DNA of 42,282 bases, taken from the NCBI GenBank assembly GCA_023212725.1, contig JALBYF010000102.1:1-42282 (forward strand), in the 5' to 3' direction. The translations under genes were made by a program, and so were the position numbers. The notes under the pieces were generated by a model, which was not told the DNA's origin, searched no databases, and worked only from the letters and a program-made list of their open reading frames with translations. Every line of letters starts with the position of its first letter. The first letter of the stretch is position 1. Of the stretch, positions 1 to 9,892 are shown piece by piece. The DNA is from Tranzscheliella williamsii (lineage: Eukaryota > Basidiomycota > Ustilaginomycetes > Ustilaginales > Ustilaginaceae).

Positions 1-99
1 ATCAGAGCTGATCGCGCAAATCGGGAAGTTGGGTGTGGGGATAATGGAAGTGGGTGTGGCTGTAACATTGCCCTAGAAGAAATAAGATAAATTACTCTG

Positions 100-3000
100 A
101 TGGCGCTTGCCCTCTTCGCTCATCCTCGCTCCACCGTACCGCTATCACTTGTGTCTCTTCTGGCATCTCCAGTATCGTCCCTCGACCACGAGCTGGTTTC
201 CATGCTGAGGTCAGTATTGCGGGCCTCGGGCTCGCAGCGTAGAGCAGGCCTAGTGCCGCTGCTGAGCGCATCTACGGCGGGCAGCCACCGGCTGCCATCC
301 TCGCGCAGCCTTACCCACCACGACTCCGACCGCGCCGCGTTTCATTCATCATGTTGCGCCTGTGAAGGAAAGTTTGGCGACTCGTCGTCTTTCAAGGGAC
401 GGCATTCTGATGAGGATCGGCCACAGTCACGCTCGCGGCCGCCGCGTTCAGAGGGTGGCCGCAATGTCAGTGCCAACGAGCGCAGCCGTCGCAACAAGCT
501 CACCGACACGCTGCTTACTGCTTCGCGCCTCGGCGATGATCCGCAACGCGTCCGCAAGGACCATTCCGACCGCTTTTCGGGCTGGCAGAAGACGCCAGGT
601 CCAAGCAGCCGCAGAAACGTCGGCTATCCTAAGCTCTCCAAGGAGGCCGGGAGGAGCAGGGCGAAAGGCGCCATAGATATCGCCACCCTGCTGGGCCCGC
701 ATTCTGCACGCGTGCTGGGCCAGGACCTGCTGGCCAATGCATCGGACGAGCAGACATCGTTGTCCTATCTCGACTTTGTGCATCCGCGCAAGAATGTCCA
801 GCCCGGCGATTTCGTAGAGCTTAGGCGTCACGGCTGCACAGCCACTGGCATCGTCATGCCCGCCCCCAAGGCTGATCGAATGGAAGCCGCGCCAACGTCC
901 ACAAGAGCGGCACAGCAGACCAACAATTTAAGAGACCTCTACATTCTTGTAACGTCAGGCCAAGTGGTCCTCTACCGTGACACGGATGTGATGATTCAGA
1001 TACCCGGCGTCGTCGAGCCGGAGCTGACGTATGCCGCTGCACCTATCAGTCGAGACTATGTTGTGTCGAGCAACACTATGGACATACCCTCCAGCAGCCA
1101 AGGCGCCTACGACACCCATCAAACTGGGGCCAACGACCAGATCGACCCTTCCGAAGGCAAATCATTGCAGGAAGAACCGATCGACGAGCCGCGCTTCGAG
1201 GCCAGGGCTTCAATCTGCAACAAGCTTAGGATCCTCGAGAGGCAAAAGGAGAAAGAACTTCAGCGCATCCTTCCGGCGTTTCAAAGTCTCTTCTTGGTCG
1301 ATGGATCCCCGTCGAAGCAGAGCGATATGCATCTTCCCAACCGAATGGATCTGCGCACAGGCACCCTCACTACGTTTGAGGCGACGCGCATGTTGCACGA
1401 AGTTCTCTTGCGGAACGCAGCCCGTGCCGGCACCAATTTGAAGAGCGTGGCGCCGCTGACGGCCTCAACGGTCTATGCATGCCACGCTTTGCTCATGTCG
1501 AACCCCGTATACTTCCTGGCCGATGGCCTTTCGCATCGCACTAGTCAGCTTTTCACCTGTCGAAGTCGTGGTGAACGGCGGAACATGGAGCTGGTCGCGC
1601 ATTGGATCGCTTCGCCACCCAAGACGACCGGCCAGGGTTTCATCGATTCGTTCTGTCGCAAGGCCTCCAAGATCCGCCAGTGGAAGGAGGCGCATCCGTA
1701 TGACGACGCTGGGGCGCCACGCGTGGTGCCGGCGCCTTCGGCGGACGTGGATGTCGAGTGGACGGAGCAGGATCGCGCCATTATCGAGTTTTTGCAAGCG
1801 AGCCTGGGCTCTCGCCGGGAGATCCAGGACGACACGCACGGCAGCAACGCCATGGAGATCATCAAGCGCGCGGGTGCCCATTTGCTCATCAAGCCGCATG
1901 CAAACGTGCCGGAGACGTACGACGTGGACAAAGCGATGCAGCTCCTGTTGGGCGAGCACGACCGCTCGCGCGCGCACAGCAGAACAATCCTGCAGGACGT
2001 CGGGACCGAAGTTGGCGCCGGCGGTGATCTGCAGCACGCGCTTGTCATGCGCTTCCTCAAGGACATTGGCGCCCTGCCGCCGTGGCAGAACCCGCTGCAG
2101 CTCGATGCGAGCTTCCGCAACATGACGGCGAGCGTCCCGGAGGGAATGACCGAGAGCGTGCTCCATCCGGAGCCTGCCCAGACGCCTCCCTCTGGCCCAG
2201 CGCACACAGCGACGTCCAATGCACGGCAGCACGTTGCCACCCTGGATGCGTCGGTCGAGGCCATTCGCCACGACTTTGGCCGCGACATGGCGGTGTATGT
2301 GATCGACGATGCCGATGCTTTCGAGCTGGACGACGGCATCTCGGTCGTGCCTGCCGGCCCTGACCAGGCGTGGATTCACATCCATATCGCTGACCCAACC
2401 GCGCTGGTTGAGCCAGACGACGCACTGGGCAGGCTTGCCGACCGCCGCTTCACCACTCTCTATTTCCCCGAGGCGAGGTGGGCCATGTTTCCCGATGAGT
2501 TTGTCTCCGCCGGCGTGGGCCTTCGGGCCTCTGCAGCGGACGGCGACGGGCAGCGCGTGATGACGTTCAGCGCACTTGTGGACCTGTCCAGCGGGCAAGT
2601 GCAGGACTTTAAGGTCCGGCCCAGCTTGGTCCACGATGTCCACGTGGTCTCCTACGACCACGTAAGCAGCCTTCTGACCTCGTCCGCGGGCGTTGGCGAG
2701 GGGCCTGAAGCGTCCGGGAGGAAAGCGGCGGACCTGTCGCTGCTGTTCAAGGCCGCCAAGGCACTGAGCGAGAACCGCGCGCGCGGAACTGCGTTTCAGG
2801 CGTATCGAAACACGCCGTCGGTCTCGGTCTCGCCGTTGCCACTCCCCGCCCTGCCGCTGTCGGCGCCGCTGTCCGATCGGCCGCACTTTTTTGCCGGCTA
2901 TCCGACGGTCGATGTCTCGGTCGCCTCGAGCGCGACCGCCGCTTCGCCCGGGTCAGGAGAGAAGCGTGCGCCGCCGGTGGCGCAGTGGATGGTGGCCGAG

Positions 3001-3807
3001 TTTATGGTGCTGGCCGGGCGGGTCGCTGGCAGTTACGGCAACGAACACCGCCTGTCGCTGCCGTACCGCTACCAGAGCCGGCCGGAGAGTGACGAGGAGA
3101 TCCAGGCGATCCTCGATATGCGGGCCAATGTTCCGTCGGCCGGGCGCGACGGGGCAGAGACGCCGGTGGTGACGGGCACGGGGATGGTGGGGCACGCGCT
3201 GATTGCGTTCCACGACTTGCTTGGGCAAGGGCTTACCATTCCCGGCGGCGGGTATGCGGTGGCGGCGGCGGAGCACTTTTCGCTCGGCATATCGCCGCCG
3301 CCCGGCGCGCGGCATACGCTGTCGGCGGCAGAGCGGGATGCGCTCTTCCGCGGCGGGTACGTGCGCGCGACATCGCCGCTGCGCCGCTACCCGGACCTGG
3401 TGGTGCACTGGCAGCTCAAGCACCACCTCGTCCACGGCCGCGCGCGCTTCACCGCACCCGACATCCTCGCGCAGCTTCCGCAGTTCGAGCGCCAGGAAAC
3501 CCTCGCCAAACAGCTCATGCGCTCCGCAGACCGCTTCTGGGCCCTCGCCGCCCTTCAGCGCTCGCTGCTCAACCCCTCCACAACCCCCGGCCCCTTCTCT
3601 GCAAGGTGCATCCTCCCCGACCTCCGCGTCAACACAGGCACCCTCACCGCCAAAATCCGCGTCGAAATCGACCAGCTTGGCCTCCCCGCCGACCTGGAAT
3701 GGCACCTAGACGAGCCCCCACCTCGCGTCGGCGAGACCTTCACCGTCGTCCCCACCGCCGTCATCATGGCCGGCATCAGAGCAGGCCTCGTTGTCCGACG
3801 TGCATAG
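100..3807 (+). CDS. DSS1: Mitochondrial RNB-family 3'-5' exoribonuclease (DSS1/CYT-4 type)
   Basis: This is an intronless 1235-codon frame. It carries the RNase II/RNB signature DADAFELDDGISV at about residues 737-749 and the second RNB block ATSPLRRYPDLVVHWQ at about 1090-1105; the acidic cluster of the first block binds the catalytic metal in this family. The C-terminal 70 residues resemble a small beta-barrel (S1-like) tail. In fungi the mitochondrial member of the family is the exonuclease of the degradosome (with SUV3) that turns over and processes mitochondrial RNA. The first ATG gives a Leu/Ser-rich leader. An internal ATG at 202 starts MLRSVLRASGSQRRAG, a much better amphipathic matrix-targeting presequence, so the true start may be 202. 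The long N-terminal half before RNB is Ser/Arg-rich and poorly conserved. The gene converges on SPG1. Other RNB proteins (Dis3, Ssd1) are less likely because PIN and cold-shock domains are not evident. Confidence 0.88.
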   Translation: MALALFAHPRSTVPLSLVSLLASPVSSLDHELVSMLRSVLRASGSQRRAGLVPLLSASTAGSHRLPSSRSLTHHDSDRAAFHSSCCACEGKFGDSSSFKGRHSDEDRPQSRSRPPRSEGGRNVSANERSRRNKLTDTLLTASRLGDDPQRVRKDHSDRFSGWQKTPGPSSRRNVGYPKLSKEAGRSRAKGAIDIATLLGPHSARVLGQDLLANASDEQTSLSYLDFVHPRKNVQPGDFVELRRHGCTATGIVMPAPKADRMEAAPTSTRAAQQTNNLRDLYILVTSGQVVLYRDTDVMIQIPGVVEPELTYAAAPISRDYVVSSNTMDIPSSSQGAYDTHQTGANDQIDPSEGKSLQEEPIDEPRFEARASICNKLRILERQKEKELQRILPAFQSLFLVDGSPSKQSDMHLPNRMDLRTGTLTTFEATRMLHEVLLRNAARAGTNLKSVAPLTASTVYACHALLMSNPVYFLADGLSHRTSQLFTCRSRGERRNMELVAHWIASPPKTTGQGFIDSFCRKASKIRQWKEAHPYDDAGAPRVVPAPSADVDVEWTEQDRAIIEFLQASLGSRREIQDDTHGSNAMEIIKRAGAHLLIKPHANVPETYDVDKAMQLLLGEHDRSRAHSRTILQDVGTEVGAGGDLQHALVMRFLKDIGALPPWQNPLQLDASFRNMTASVPEGMTESVLHPEPAQTPPSGPAHTATSNARQHVATLDASVEAIRHDFGRDMAVYVIDDADAFELDDGISVVPAGPDQAWIHIHIADPTALVEPDDALGRLADRRFTTLYFPEARWAMFPDEFVSAGVGLRASAADGDGQRVMTFSALVDLSSGQVQDFKVRPSLVHDVHVVSYDHVSSLLTSSAGVGEGPEASGRKAADLSLLFKAAKALSENRARGTAFQAYRNTPSVSVSPLPLPALPLSAPLSDRPHFFAGYPTVDVSVASSATAASPGSGEKRAPPVAQWMVAEFMVLAGRVAGSYGNEHRLSLPYRYQSRPESDEEIQAILDMRANVPSAGRDGAETPVVTGTGMVGHALIAFHDLLGQGLTIPGGGYAVAAAEHFSLGISPPPGARHTLSAAERDALFRGGYVRATSPLRRYPDLVVHWQLKHHLVHGRARFTAPDILAQLPQFERQETLAKQLMRSADRFWALAALQRSLLNPSTTPGPFSARCILPDLRVNTGTLTAKIRVEIDQLGLPADLEWHLDEPPPRVGETFTVVPTAVIMAGIRAGLVVRRA

Positions 3808-4081
3808 CTCCTCATTTCCACTTTTCCTGCGGCACGCACACCCGGCCGCACCGCCACCTCTCCATGCGAAATGGAGTCGCGATCGGAAAGATGCGCACGC
3901 TTCCTAGATAAGGAGGGTGTGCTATGCTGTACCGACATCAGAACAGACTACGGAGGCTGGAAACGAATGCAGTGTTGCGGCAACGGACCGGGCCCCTCGG
4001 CATGTCTGTAAGGGTATATATAGTTAGAGTGATGCGGGGCAACAATACCGGTGACGCTCAGGCGCCCGAATTGAGGATGTT

Positions 4082-5036
4082 TATACATCGAGCTGTTGGG
4101 TTGTGTTGAGAGAGGAGCGAAGTTAGTGTGTGTGAGTCTTGTGCGGGTAGTTTCGCCGGTTCCACTCACGTAGATGAGGACCGGCTCGCCGAGACCTCTG
4201 ATTTCGGGGATGGTGCACTTGAGATCGAAGGCCTTGGCCAGGAGGACCTTGAAGATCTTCTGCACATTGATCGCGTGACTGGTAGAGCAGAAGATGAGCG
4301 GCGCCTTCATGGCGCGGCTGAATCTGCGGGCTTGCTTGGTGATCTCCTCTTGTTCTTCCCGGGGCAAAGTGGCGTAGTGATCGTATTTGGTGCCGACGAG
4401 GAACGGGATCGCGGTCTTGTTGAAGCCTCTAGCTTGGCGATACCACTCTTTTATCGAATTCAGCGTAGACTTGCGTGTCAAGTCGAACATGAAGAGAATG
4501 GCTACCGCATCGTTGCTGTCAATTGAGGGGATACGGTGAAAAGGATTGATGAGCACGTTGCCGGCCTGTCGTTCGGACTTGAGCAAGGGACGGGAGGCAG
4601 GTTACTTACCAAACCAGAGGCAGCATGTTGACAAACTCCCTTTGGCCACCTAGGTCCCAAATCGAGAAGGTGATTTCGGTGTTACGGATCGAGATGGTCT
4701 TCTCCATGAAATTGACGCCAAGCGTCTGGATGTAGTCTTCGTTGAACGATCCTTCGACATATCTGACCATGAGCGATGTTTTTCCAATTTGCGAGTCACC
4801 TACCATGCCGACCTTGAGGATGACGCTGACAAGATGCAGTGGACACCAGGTCGGCGAAAGATGTGGTCAGAGCCGCATGCCTTACAACAAGCGAAACTAG
4901 CCTGCAAAGCGCAACAAGGCAATGCATCTACGTACCTGGACTTGTCTGCCTCTGCATGACTACTGCTGCCGCTAGCGCTGCTGTCGTGCGCCTCTTGGCT
5001 GCTCCTTGCGGACGAGGACGATGCTTGCGAAGCCAT
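4082..5036 (-). CDS. SPG1: Septum-promoting small GTPase Spg1/Tem1, four exons
   Basis: Ras-like GTPase at the top of the septation initiation / mitotic exit network, acting at the spindle pole body. Exons on the minus strand are 5036-4936, 4825-4610, 4515-4170 and 4093-4082 (675 nt, 224 aa). All three introns (110, 94 and 76 bp) have GT-AG ends and restore the family reading: [20 protein letters not shown] across intron 1, LPLV-CNDAVAIL across intron 2, and LIY-LDV-stop across intron 3. Visible motifs are the P-loop [10 protein letters not shown]3 WDLGGQ, the Spg1/Tem1-type G4 TKYD in place of NKxD, and [14 protein letters not shown]. There is no C-terminal CaaX box, as expected for Spg1. 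The last exon encodes only Leu-Asp-Val and the stop. An upstream in-frame ATG exists at 5096, but 5036 ([12 protein letters not shown]) gives the usual length. It diverges from IES2. Confidence 0.93.
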
Positions 5037-5761
5037 GACAAGGAGTGGCACTTGGAGCTCTATACCGACGGTCCCGGTGAACCGACAAGTCTGCAATAGG
5101 TGCGAAGCGAGTTGTTGCCGGCCAGCTGGAGAGTCTAGGTGCTTCAGGTGTAGGCGCTGCTACTACACGCAATTACTTTCTATGGCCGCGGTGAACTTGA
5201 GCTAGAGAAGGAAGCCAAGATGCTGGGCGATGACAACAGCGAATTTGGTCGGGCACTGAGATCCGTCTGGCTGCGGTGTTTGTCGGCAATACGGCAGGAA
5301 TAGGGGAAATCCGAAGGGGATGAATGAGTGGAAGAGAGGGTGACAAAAGGAGAGTGCTGTGCTGAGCGGTGCTGGATGAGAGCATGAAAGCGGAGGAAGT
5401 GTCCGAGACCAACACTCGCACACTCGCACTGCGACTGTTGCTTTGCAGCTGTCAGTGCTGTAATCACCTCACCATTCCCGATCTCGTTTGAATTGTGAGT
5501 CTCGCCCGATACCCCACCTGCCCGATTTTCAAGCGGTGGAAATTACCGCTTGCAGCTGCAAGCCAAGCTACTCACCTTCCTCTTTCTCAGAGCCTCCCAT
5601 TCTTGCAGAGCCCACTTAAGCTCTCGTCACTAGACTACGGCAAGCGGTGAAGCTAGAGGCACTAGCGGGACGCAGCTCAAATCGGCAGCAACCACATACT
5701 CAGCCAAAACCCACTCAAAATCTCTCCAACGCCGTGTCGCCGTCACGCATCTTGACTTGCA
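5037..5761. promoter_or_regulatory. Divergent SPG1 / IES2 intergenic promoter region
   Basis: This 725-bp stretch separates the two divergent starts, so it should hold both promoters and 5' UTRs. No convincing coding frame is present. Its notable sequence is around 5531-5563: an inverted AAGCGGT / ACCGCTT pair followed directly by the 16-bp perfect palindrome GCTTGCAGCTGCAAGC (5548-5563). A related GCAAGCGGT occurs near 5640. These are possible dimer-protein binding sites; no factor is assigned. Confidence 0.5.
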
Positions 5762-7510
5762 ATGCCACCAGCAGAGTATGACGCCCTCTCCGACGGCAGC
5801 GACTTGACGGGAGACGATCCAGACCTCGCTGCTGACCGCGACGCCGAGGAAGACGAAGAGATGGCGGCCAGTGTGCTCCGCACTCCTTCAAAGAAGCGCA
5901 GGCGCATCGTACACGTCGCTGAGGATGAGGACGACGATGACGACGACGAGCAGCAGCAGCAGGTCGCGGAAGCGAATTCGGATGACGAGGTCGATGCATC
6001 GCTTATCGAGGAGGAAGACGACAACGATGTGGATGCCGACCAGCTCGATGACGATGACGGTGAAGACGATGACGACGACGACGACGATGGCGAGTTCGGT
6101 GCGCCTCCTGGTCCGCGTCCTGGCCGTCCACGCGGTCGTCCAAGTCGCAGCGCGGCAACGTCGGCCGCATCCCCCGTCCCAAAGAGAACACCGAGGAACT
6201 CAGCTCGTAGCTCCCTAGCTACAGCCGCGACGCCATCGGCTCCTTCTAGCGCAGTAAAGAAGACACTCAAGGTCAAGTTGACGAGGACACCAAACAAGAA
6301 GGAGGAACCGTTGCTAGCCACGCCCTCTAGCACCGCCGGATCTAGCAAAGCAAATCCATCAAAAGCAGCGACCGCCAATCGCAAGCCGAAAATTGCATCC
6401 AAGCTGCAATGGAAGCCACGTGCAAAGGGCAAGGACTCGGAAGAGGACGAGGACGAGATCCGTACGATCGACGACGATCAGCTGCCCGATGAGGATGGCG
6501 AAATGGAGCTGGACGACCTCGACCTCTCGCGTGCGGTGACGGTGGATGGCGACGGCGGCTCGCGACAAGATGCGATCTCCGACGCATCCTCTGCCGGCGA
6601 TGAGTCCGAACCGGACGAGGCGACGGCGGCGGAAATGCAGGCCATAGCCGGCAAAACTGCTCGCCAGCTGGCACGCGAGTCGGGTGTCGAGTCCTCGCAC
6701 ATGGAGCTTCCCATGTCGGACCCTGCCCGCAAGAAGAAGCTCACCGAAAACGAACTTGCCTTGCGTCGGTCAGAGACGGCGCGAAAGCGCAAGAATCAGA
6801 CCGAGAAGAAGCTCGAGGACGACAAGGTGGAGACCATCAACCGCCTCCTCAAAAAGCAGGTCGGACGCAGCAGGAACAAACTTCCGCGCGCCGGCAGCGT
6901 CGAGGAGTCAGACGAAGAGGCCGAGAAAGCCAAGCAGAAGGGACGCGAGGAAATCTCGCGCAAAGCGCTCAAGGAGATGCCTGCGCCCTTCTTCCGCTAC
7001 CTCGATCGTGCCGACGGCAAGATCCTCGCCGTTCCAGCCGGCCCAATACTGGCCCAAGATCTGCTGGAACCCAACTACGTGACTGCAAACCAGGCGGTGC
7101 TGCAGCTGCTCGATGCACCCATCCCCGCCACCTTGCATGGCAAACAAAGATCGCTGCAAGAGCGCGCCAGGCAGCGTCTGGAAATCCAGCAGAAGCAGTG
7201 GAACGACGACCAGGAAGTGCAACAGATCTGGGGTCAGGAAGGTCTATACGAGCTCAAGCTGAGGACCGCCCTCGGGCAAACCAGGAGAGACTGGTTGGCA
7301 GGTCGACCGCCGCCCGCTCAGACCACTCATGCTCCAGATGAGGCCCAATTCAACCCAGAAGACGAAGACGCGGCCCAAGATCCCTCGGCTCAAGACCCCT
7401 CGGCAGATGCACCGACCGGCGACAACGACCAAGAAGGCGAGGTCGATGACATGCATGTCGACGAGGACGTCCAACACGCACAACTCGGAGCCAAGGCTGT
7501 CCAGACCTAA
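5762..7510 (+). CDS. IES2: INO80 chromatin-remodelling complex subunit Ies2 (PAPA-1 family)
   Basis: The frame is intronless and encodes 582 aa. The conserved part is a PAPA-1/INO80B-type block (RRSETARKRKNQTEKKLEDD followed by KVETINRLLKKQ) at about residues 331-370, then the Ies2 motif MPAPFFRYLDRADGK..LAVP at about 403-425. Ies2 sits on the Ino80 ATPase module and stimulates nucleosome sliding. The N-terminal third is strongly acidic, with long Asp/Glu runs near residues 55-115, and is followed by an AT-hook-like GRPRGRP at about 121-127, which suggests DNA contact in the minor groove. The C-terminus is again acidic. The start at 5762 is the first ATG of the open frame and is followed directly by the acidic leader. 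It converges on the unassigned gene at 8252-9304. Confidence 0.85.
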   Translation: MPPAEYDALSDGSDLTGDDPDLAADRDAEEDEEMAASVLRTPSKKRRRIVHVAEDEDDDDDDEQQQQVAEANSDDEVDASLIEEEDDNDVDADQLDDDDGEDDDDDDDDGEFGAPPGPRPGRPRGRPSRSAATSAASPVPKRTPRNSARSSLATAATPSAPSSAVKKTLKVKLTRTPNKKEEPLLATPSSTAGSSKANPSKAATANRKPKIASKLQWKPRAKGKDSEEDEDEIRTIDDDQLPDEDGEMELDDLDLSRAVTVDGDGGSRQDAISDASSAGDESEPDEATAAEMQAIAGKTARQLARESGVESSHMELPMSDPARKKKLTENELALRRSETARKRKNQTEKKLEDDKVETINRLLKKQVGRSRNKLPRAGSVEESDEEAEKAKQKGREEISRKALKEMPAPFFRYLDRADGKILAVPAGPILAQDLLEPNYVTANQAVLQLLDAPIPATLHGKQRSLQERARQRLEIQQKQWNDDQEVQQIWGQEGLYELKLRTALGQTRRDWLAGRPPPAQTTHAPDEAQFNPEDEDAAQDPSAQDPSADAPTGDNDQEGEVDDMHVDEDVQHAQLGAKAVQT

Positions 7511-8251
7511 CGATAATCGCTTGCCCCCTTCCAGATTGCATCAAAGCCTGTATAATATATCCATCTTTTCGTCACACCCAATTCTCCTGTTCGGTCGTCG
7601 GTCCGCGGCGTCAACATATCATGAAATTTGTTTGCTATCATAAAGAGGCGCTACAATACTACTACAAGCCGTTAGGGAGTTACAAGTTCAACCGGTCTGT
7701 GCTGGGGGAGAAGAAAACGGAATGCTGATGTTACAAGATACATGTGAATTTGAGATTGCTTGCGATGAGATGATTGCTGGGCCGACAAAGGCGGACTGGA
7801 GTAGAGGCACAAAGTTGTTGTGATATTGATGGGTGCACCTAGCCAGGCATGGGTCCATAACCTCGTGATGAAAGGAGTGGATGGCTAAGGCGGCGCTGTC
7901 ACCCGAGACGAGAACCGGAAGAAAAAGTATCCGCAAACGGCTTTGCAGAAGGTACGGAGCGGATCTGGATCGCAGCCGGGTCTTGGGAGGCGAGAATCTC
8001 GACGAGCCAATTGGTATGGGTTTTTACGAGCCTTTTCTGAGGGCGCAACCGAGAAGAAGAAAGATTCGAAAGGCATTGTGATGAGACCATCGACAATGCT
8101 GGCTTCTGGAACAGGCAAGTACATAGGCCAAAGCTAGACCTGGTCAGAGCGGCTGCGTGCAGCAACAACAAACTGTATCACTTCGCTTAGTTATCGAGGC
8201 TGACAATGGCGACGACAAATAAGTGGCGATGGTTGCCACACGTAGCCGCTC
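7511..8251. other. Convergent 3' intergenic region, no gene seen
   Basis: Between the 3' ends of IES2 and the next gene. AT-rich TATAATATAT near 7551 probably belongs to IES2 3'-end formation. Short open frames exist on both strands but none shows conserved motifs, splice sites or a codon pattern that stands out. Confidence 0.5.
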
Positions 8252-9304
8252 TTATGCACTTGCCTCCACCACGGCAGGCGCCTTGAGCGTCTTGTTCTTC
8301 TTCGACTTCTTCTTCTCCGACACGGGCTTGGGAGGCAGCTTCTCTTCCCAGACCTTCTCGTTGAGGCCCTTGACATCGCGGGTGTGGGCTCGCTTGGGCT
8401 CCTGAGCGGCCCGCATGGTCGCCTCGTAAGCCTGATCGCCCAAGATCTTGCGAAGCTCAATCTCGTTCTTCTTCATCCAAAAGGCCGGAGGCAAGACTCG
8501 GAGCATCTTCTCGCTGGCGGCAAAGACAGCTCGGTGTCGCATGGCGGGGGCCTCCGGGTCGTCTCGAAGGTCAGATTGCTTGGTGCCTGCTTGCATAGCA
8601 TCTTTGCGGTTGTACTGCAGACGGGCCGTTCCCGGAGAAAGACACTGAACAAGGTAGAAGATATTCTCCAGAGGCTCAGGCGTGTCCAGGATGACGTTGG
8701 GCTCACGGCCGCTCTCCTCGCTGTCGCCATCAACGCGAACTCTCCAGATAAACTCGTTGTCAAGCTTGTAGGAAAAGGCATTCTCCTTACGTCGGCGAAG
8801 CGTCTTCCTCTTCTTGTCCTCTTCAGTCTGCTCCTCTACCTTGTCGTCATCAGCGGGCCTGCTGGACCGGTTGAAGTCGATGAACTTCTTTGGGATCCTG
8901 ATGTACATAAAGCCATCCTCGCTGAAGGAGCCATGAGGAGCGTTGCGTCGGAGGACGTACATCTCGGTACGAGCATGGTCAATGCCGGTCCACCCGCTGG
9001 TCTCGAGCTTTTGTCGTTGCTCGAGGATGAAGGGTCGCGCCTTCTCCCAGGATTCTCGAGTCCACGGCTTCGAGATGTGGTCAAGACGGACCATCTTCCT
9101 GGTCTCGTCTAGAACCGCATCAGAGCTGTCGAACAAAACACCACAGTCCTTGGGGCCCTGCGAGGTAGACAAAAGCGAGGAAATAAAAAGGCATCAGCAT
9201 TGGCGGACAGTCAAAACATGTAGCTAGACTGGTTGGCAAGAGGCACTTACTGCATTGGTGAGGTCGACAGTCTGTTCCTGATTCTTGTTCTGTTTCTTGC
9301 CCAT
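8252..9304 (-). CDS. Unassigned conserved-looking lysine-rich protein, two exons
   Basis: Exon 1 is 9304-9251 (MGKKQNKNQEQTVDLTNA). The donor is GTAAGT, the 93-bp intron ends CCTCGCAG, and exon 2 is 9157-8252. Together they give 319 aa in phase 0. I do not recognise the family. The protein starts with a Lys/Gln-rich leader and has a globular middle with aromatic and charged residues, including GWTGIDHARTEMYVLRRN and FSEDGFMYIRIPKKFIDF. A charged insert follows (EEDKKRKTLRRRKENAF), then a predicted folded part (IFYLVQCLSPGTARLQYNRK), and it ends in a KKKSKKNK tail typical of nuclear or ribosome-associated proteins. There are no membrane segments and no signal peptide. The splice junction, length and non-repetitive sequence argue for a real gene. 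Nuclear or nucleolar localisation is inference only. Confidence 0.72.
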
Positions 9305-9576
9305 TGTGAATGAGAATTGTGAAGGGCCGGGAAGAGAGGGGGGGGGGCGATAGCCGGTAGTGAGACGCTTTGTTGAGAGTAGGTAGAGGCTGTAGGCCTG
9401 AACTTGCTTGTTACAGAGACGAGGCGGGCGTGCTCAGTGTGAGTCGCTCGCTACTGGTCAAAGGGACGGGTCTTTAGGCCGTTGTGCGGTGACAGAAGCG
9501 AAAAAAGTAATAATGTAGGGATACGCCGGGATAAGCGTTGGGAGGCGTAGTTGCAAGTTATTTGCGTCAGTGGAGG

Positions 9577-9892
9577 CTATCGGCTTGTGCGCTGCGTCGC
9601 TTGATATCGACGGAAGGAAGTGTTGTCTTCTGATACGTTAGTAAGAAGGAGGGGGAGAAAGGGATGGGCGGATGTAGCTACCTTTATACAGATCTTTCGG
9701 AGCAAGGTGGTGTAACAGCTCTCTAGTGGCCAAGCCTGGGATGCTGGGCCCGTGAGCACGGGTCGGACGAGCAGAGTCATTGGCCTGCGTGTACGGCACC
9801 AGCATGAGACCCACGCTGCCTGCTAGGGCCGCTTCAAAAGTAGGCCGCCAGAGCGCAAGGGCCACTCTGATGGCAAATGCGGGCGAAAGTGC
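9577..9892 (-). CDS. Candidate small spliced gene, start unresolved
   Basis: A minus-strand exon (9892-9682) begins right after an acceptor-like CCTAG and stays open as ALSPAFAIRVALALWRPTFE..., then a 52-bp intron (9681-9630) runs from GTAGCT to a textbook TACTAAC branch site and GTATCAG. The downstream exon continues in frame for 17 codons and stops at 9577 (ending RRYQATQRTSR). The deduced peptide has one hydrophobic stretch (ALAGSVGLMLVPY) that could be a membrane anchor. No upstream ATG could be joined with confidence: the exon's own first in-frame ATG is internal (MLVPYTQANDSARP). The intron is the strongest evidence. Function unknown. Confidence 0.35.

Noticed and set aside
1465..2886. 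Minus-strand 473-codon frame under the RNB nuclease gene
   Set aside because: Arg/His/Gln-rich translation typical of an antisense shadow of a GC-rich gene; the sense strand has the RNB motifs.
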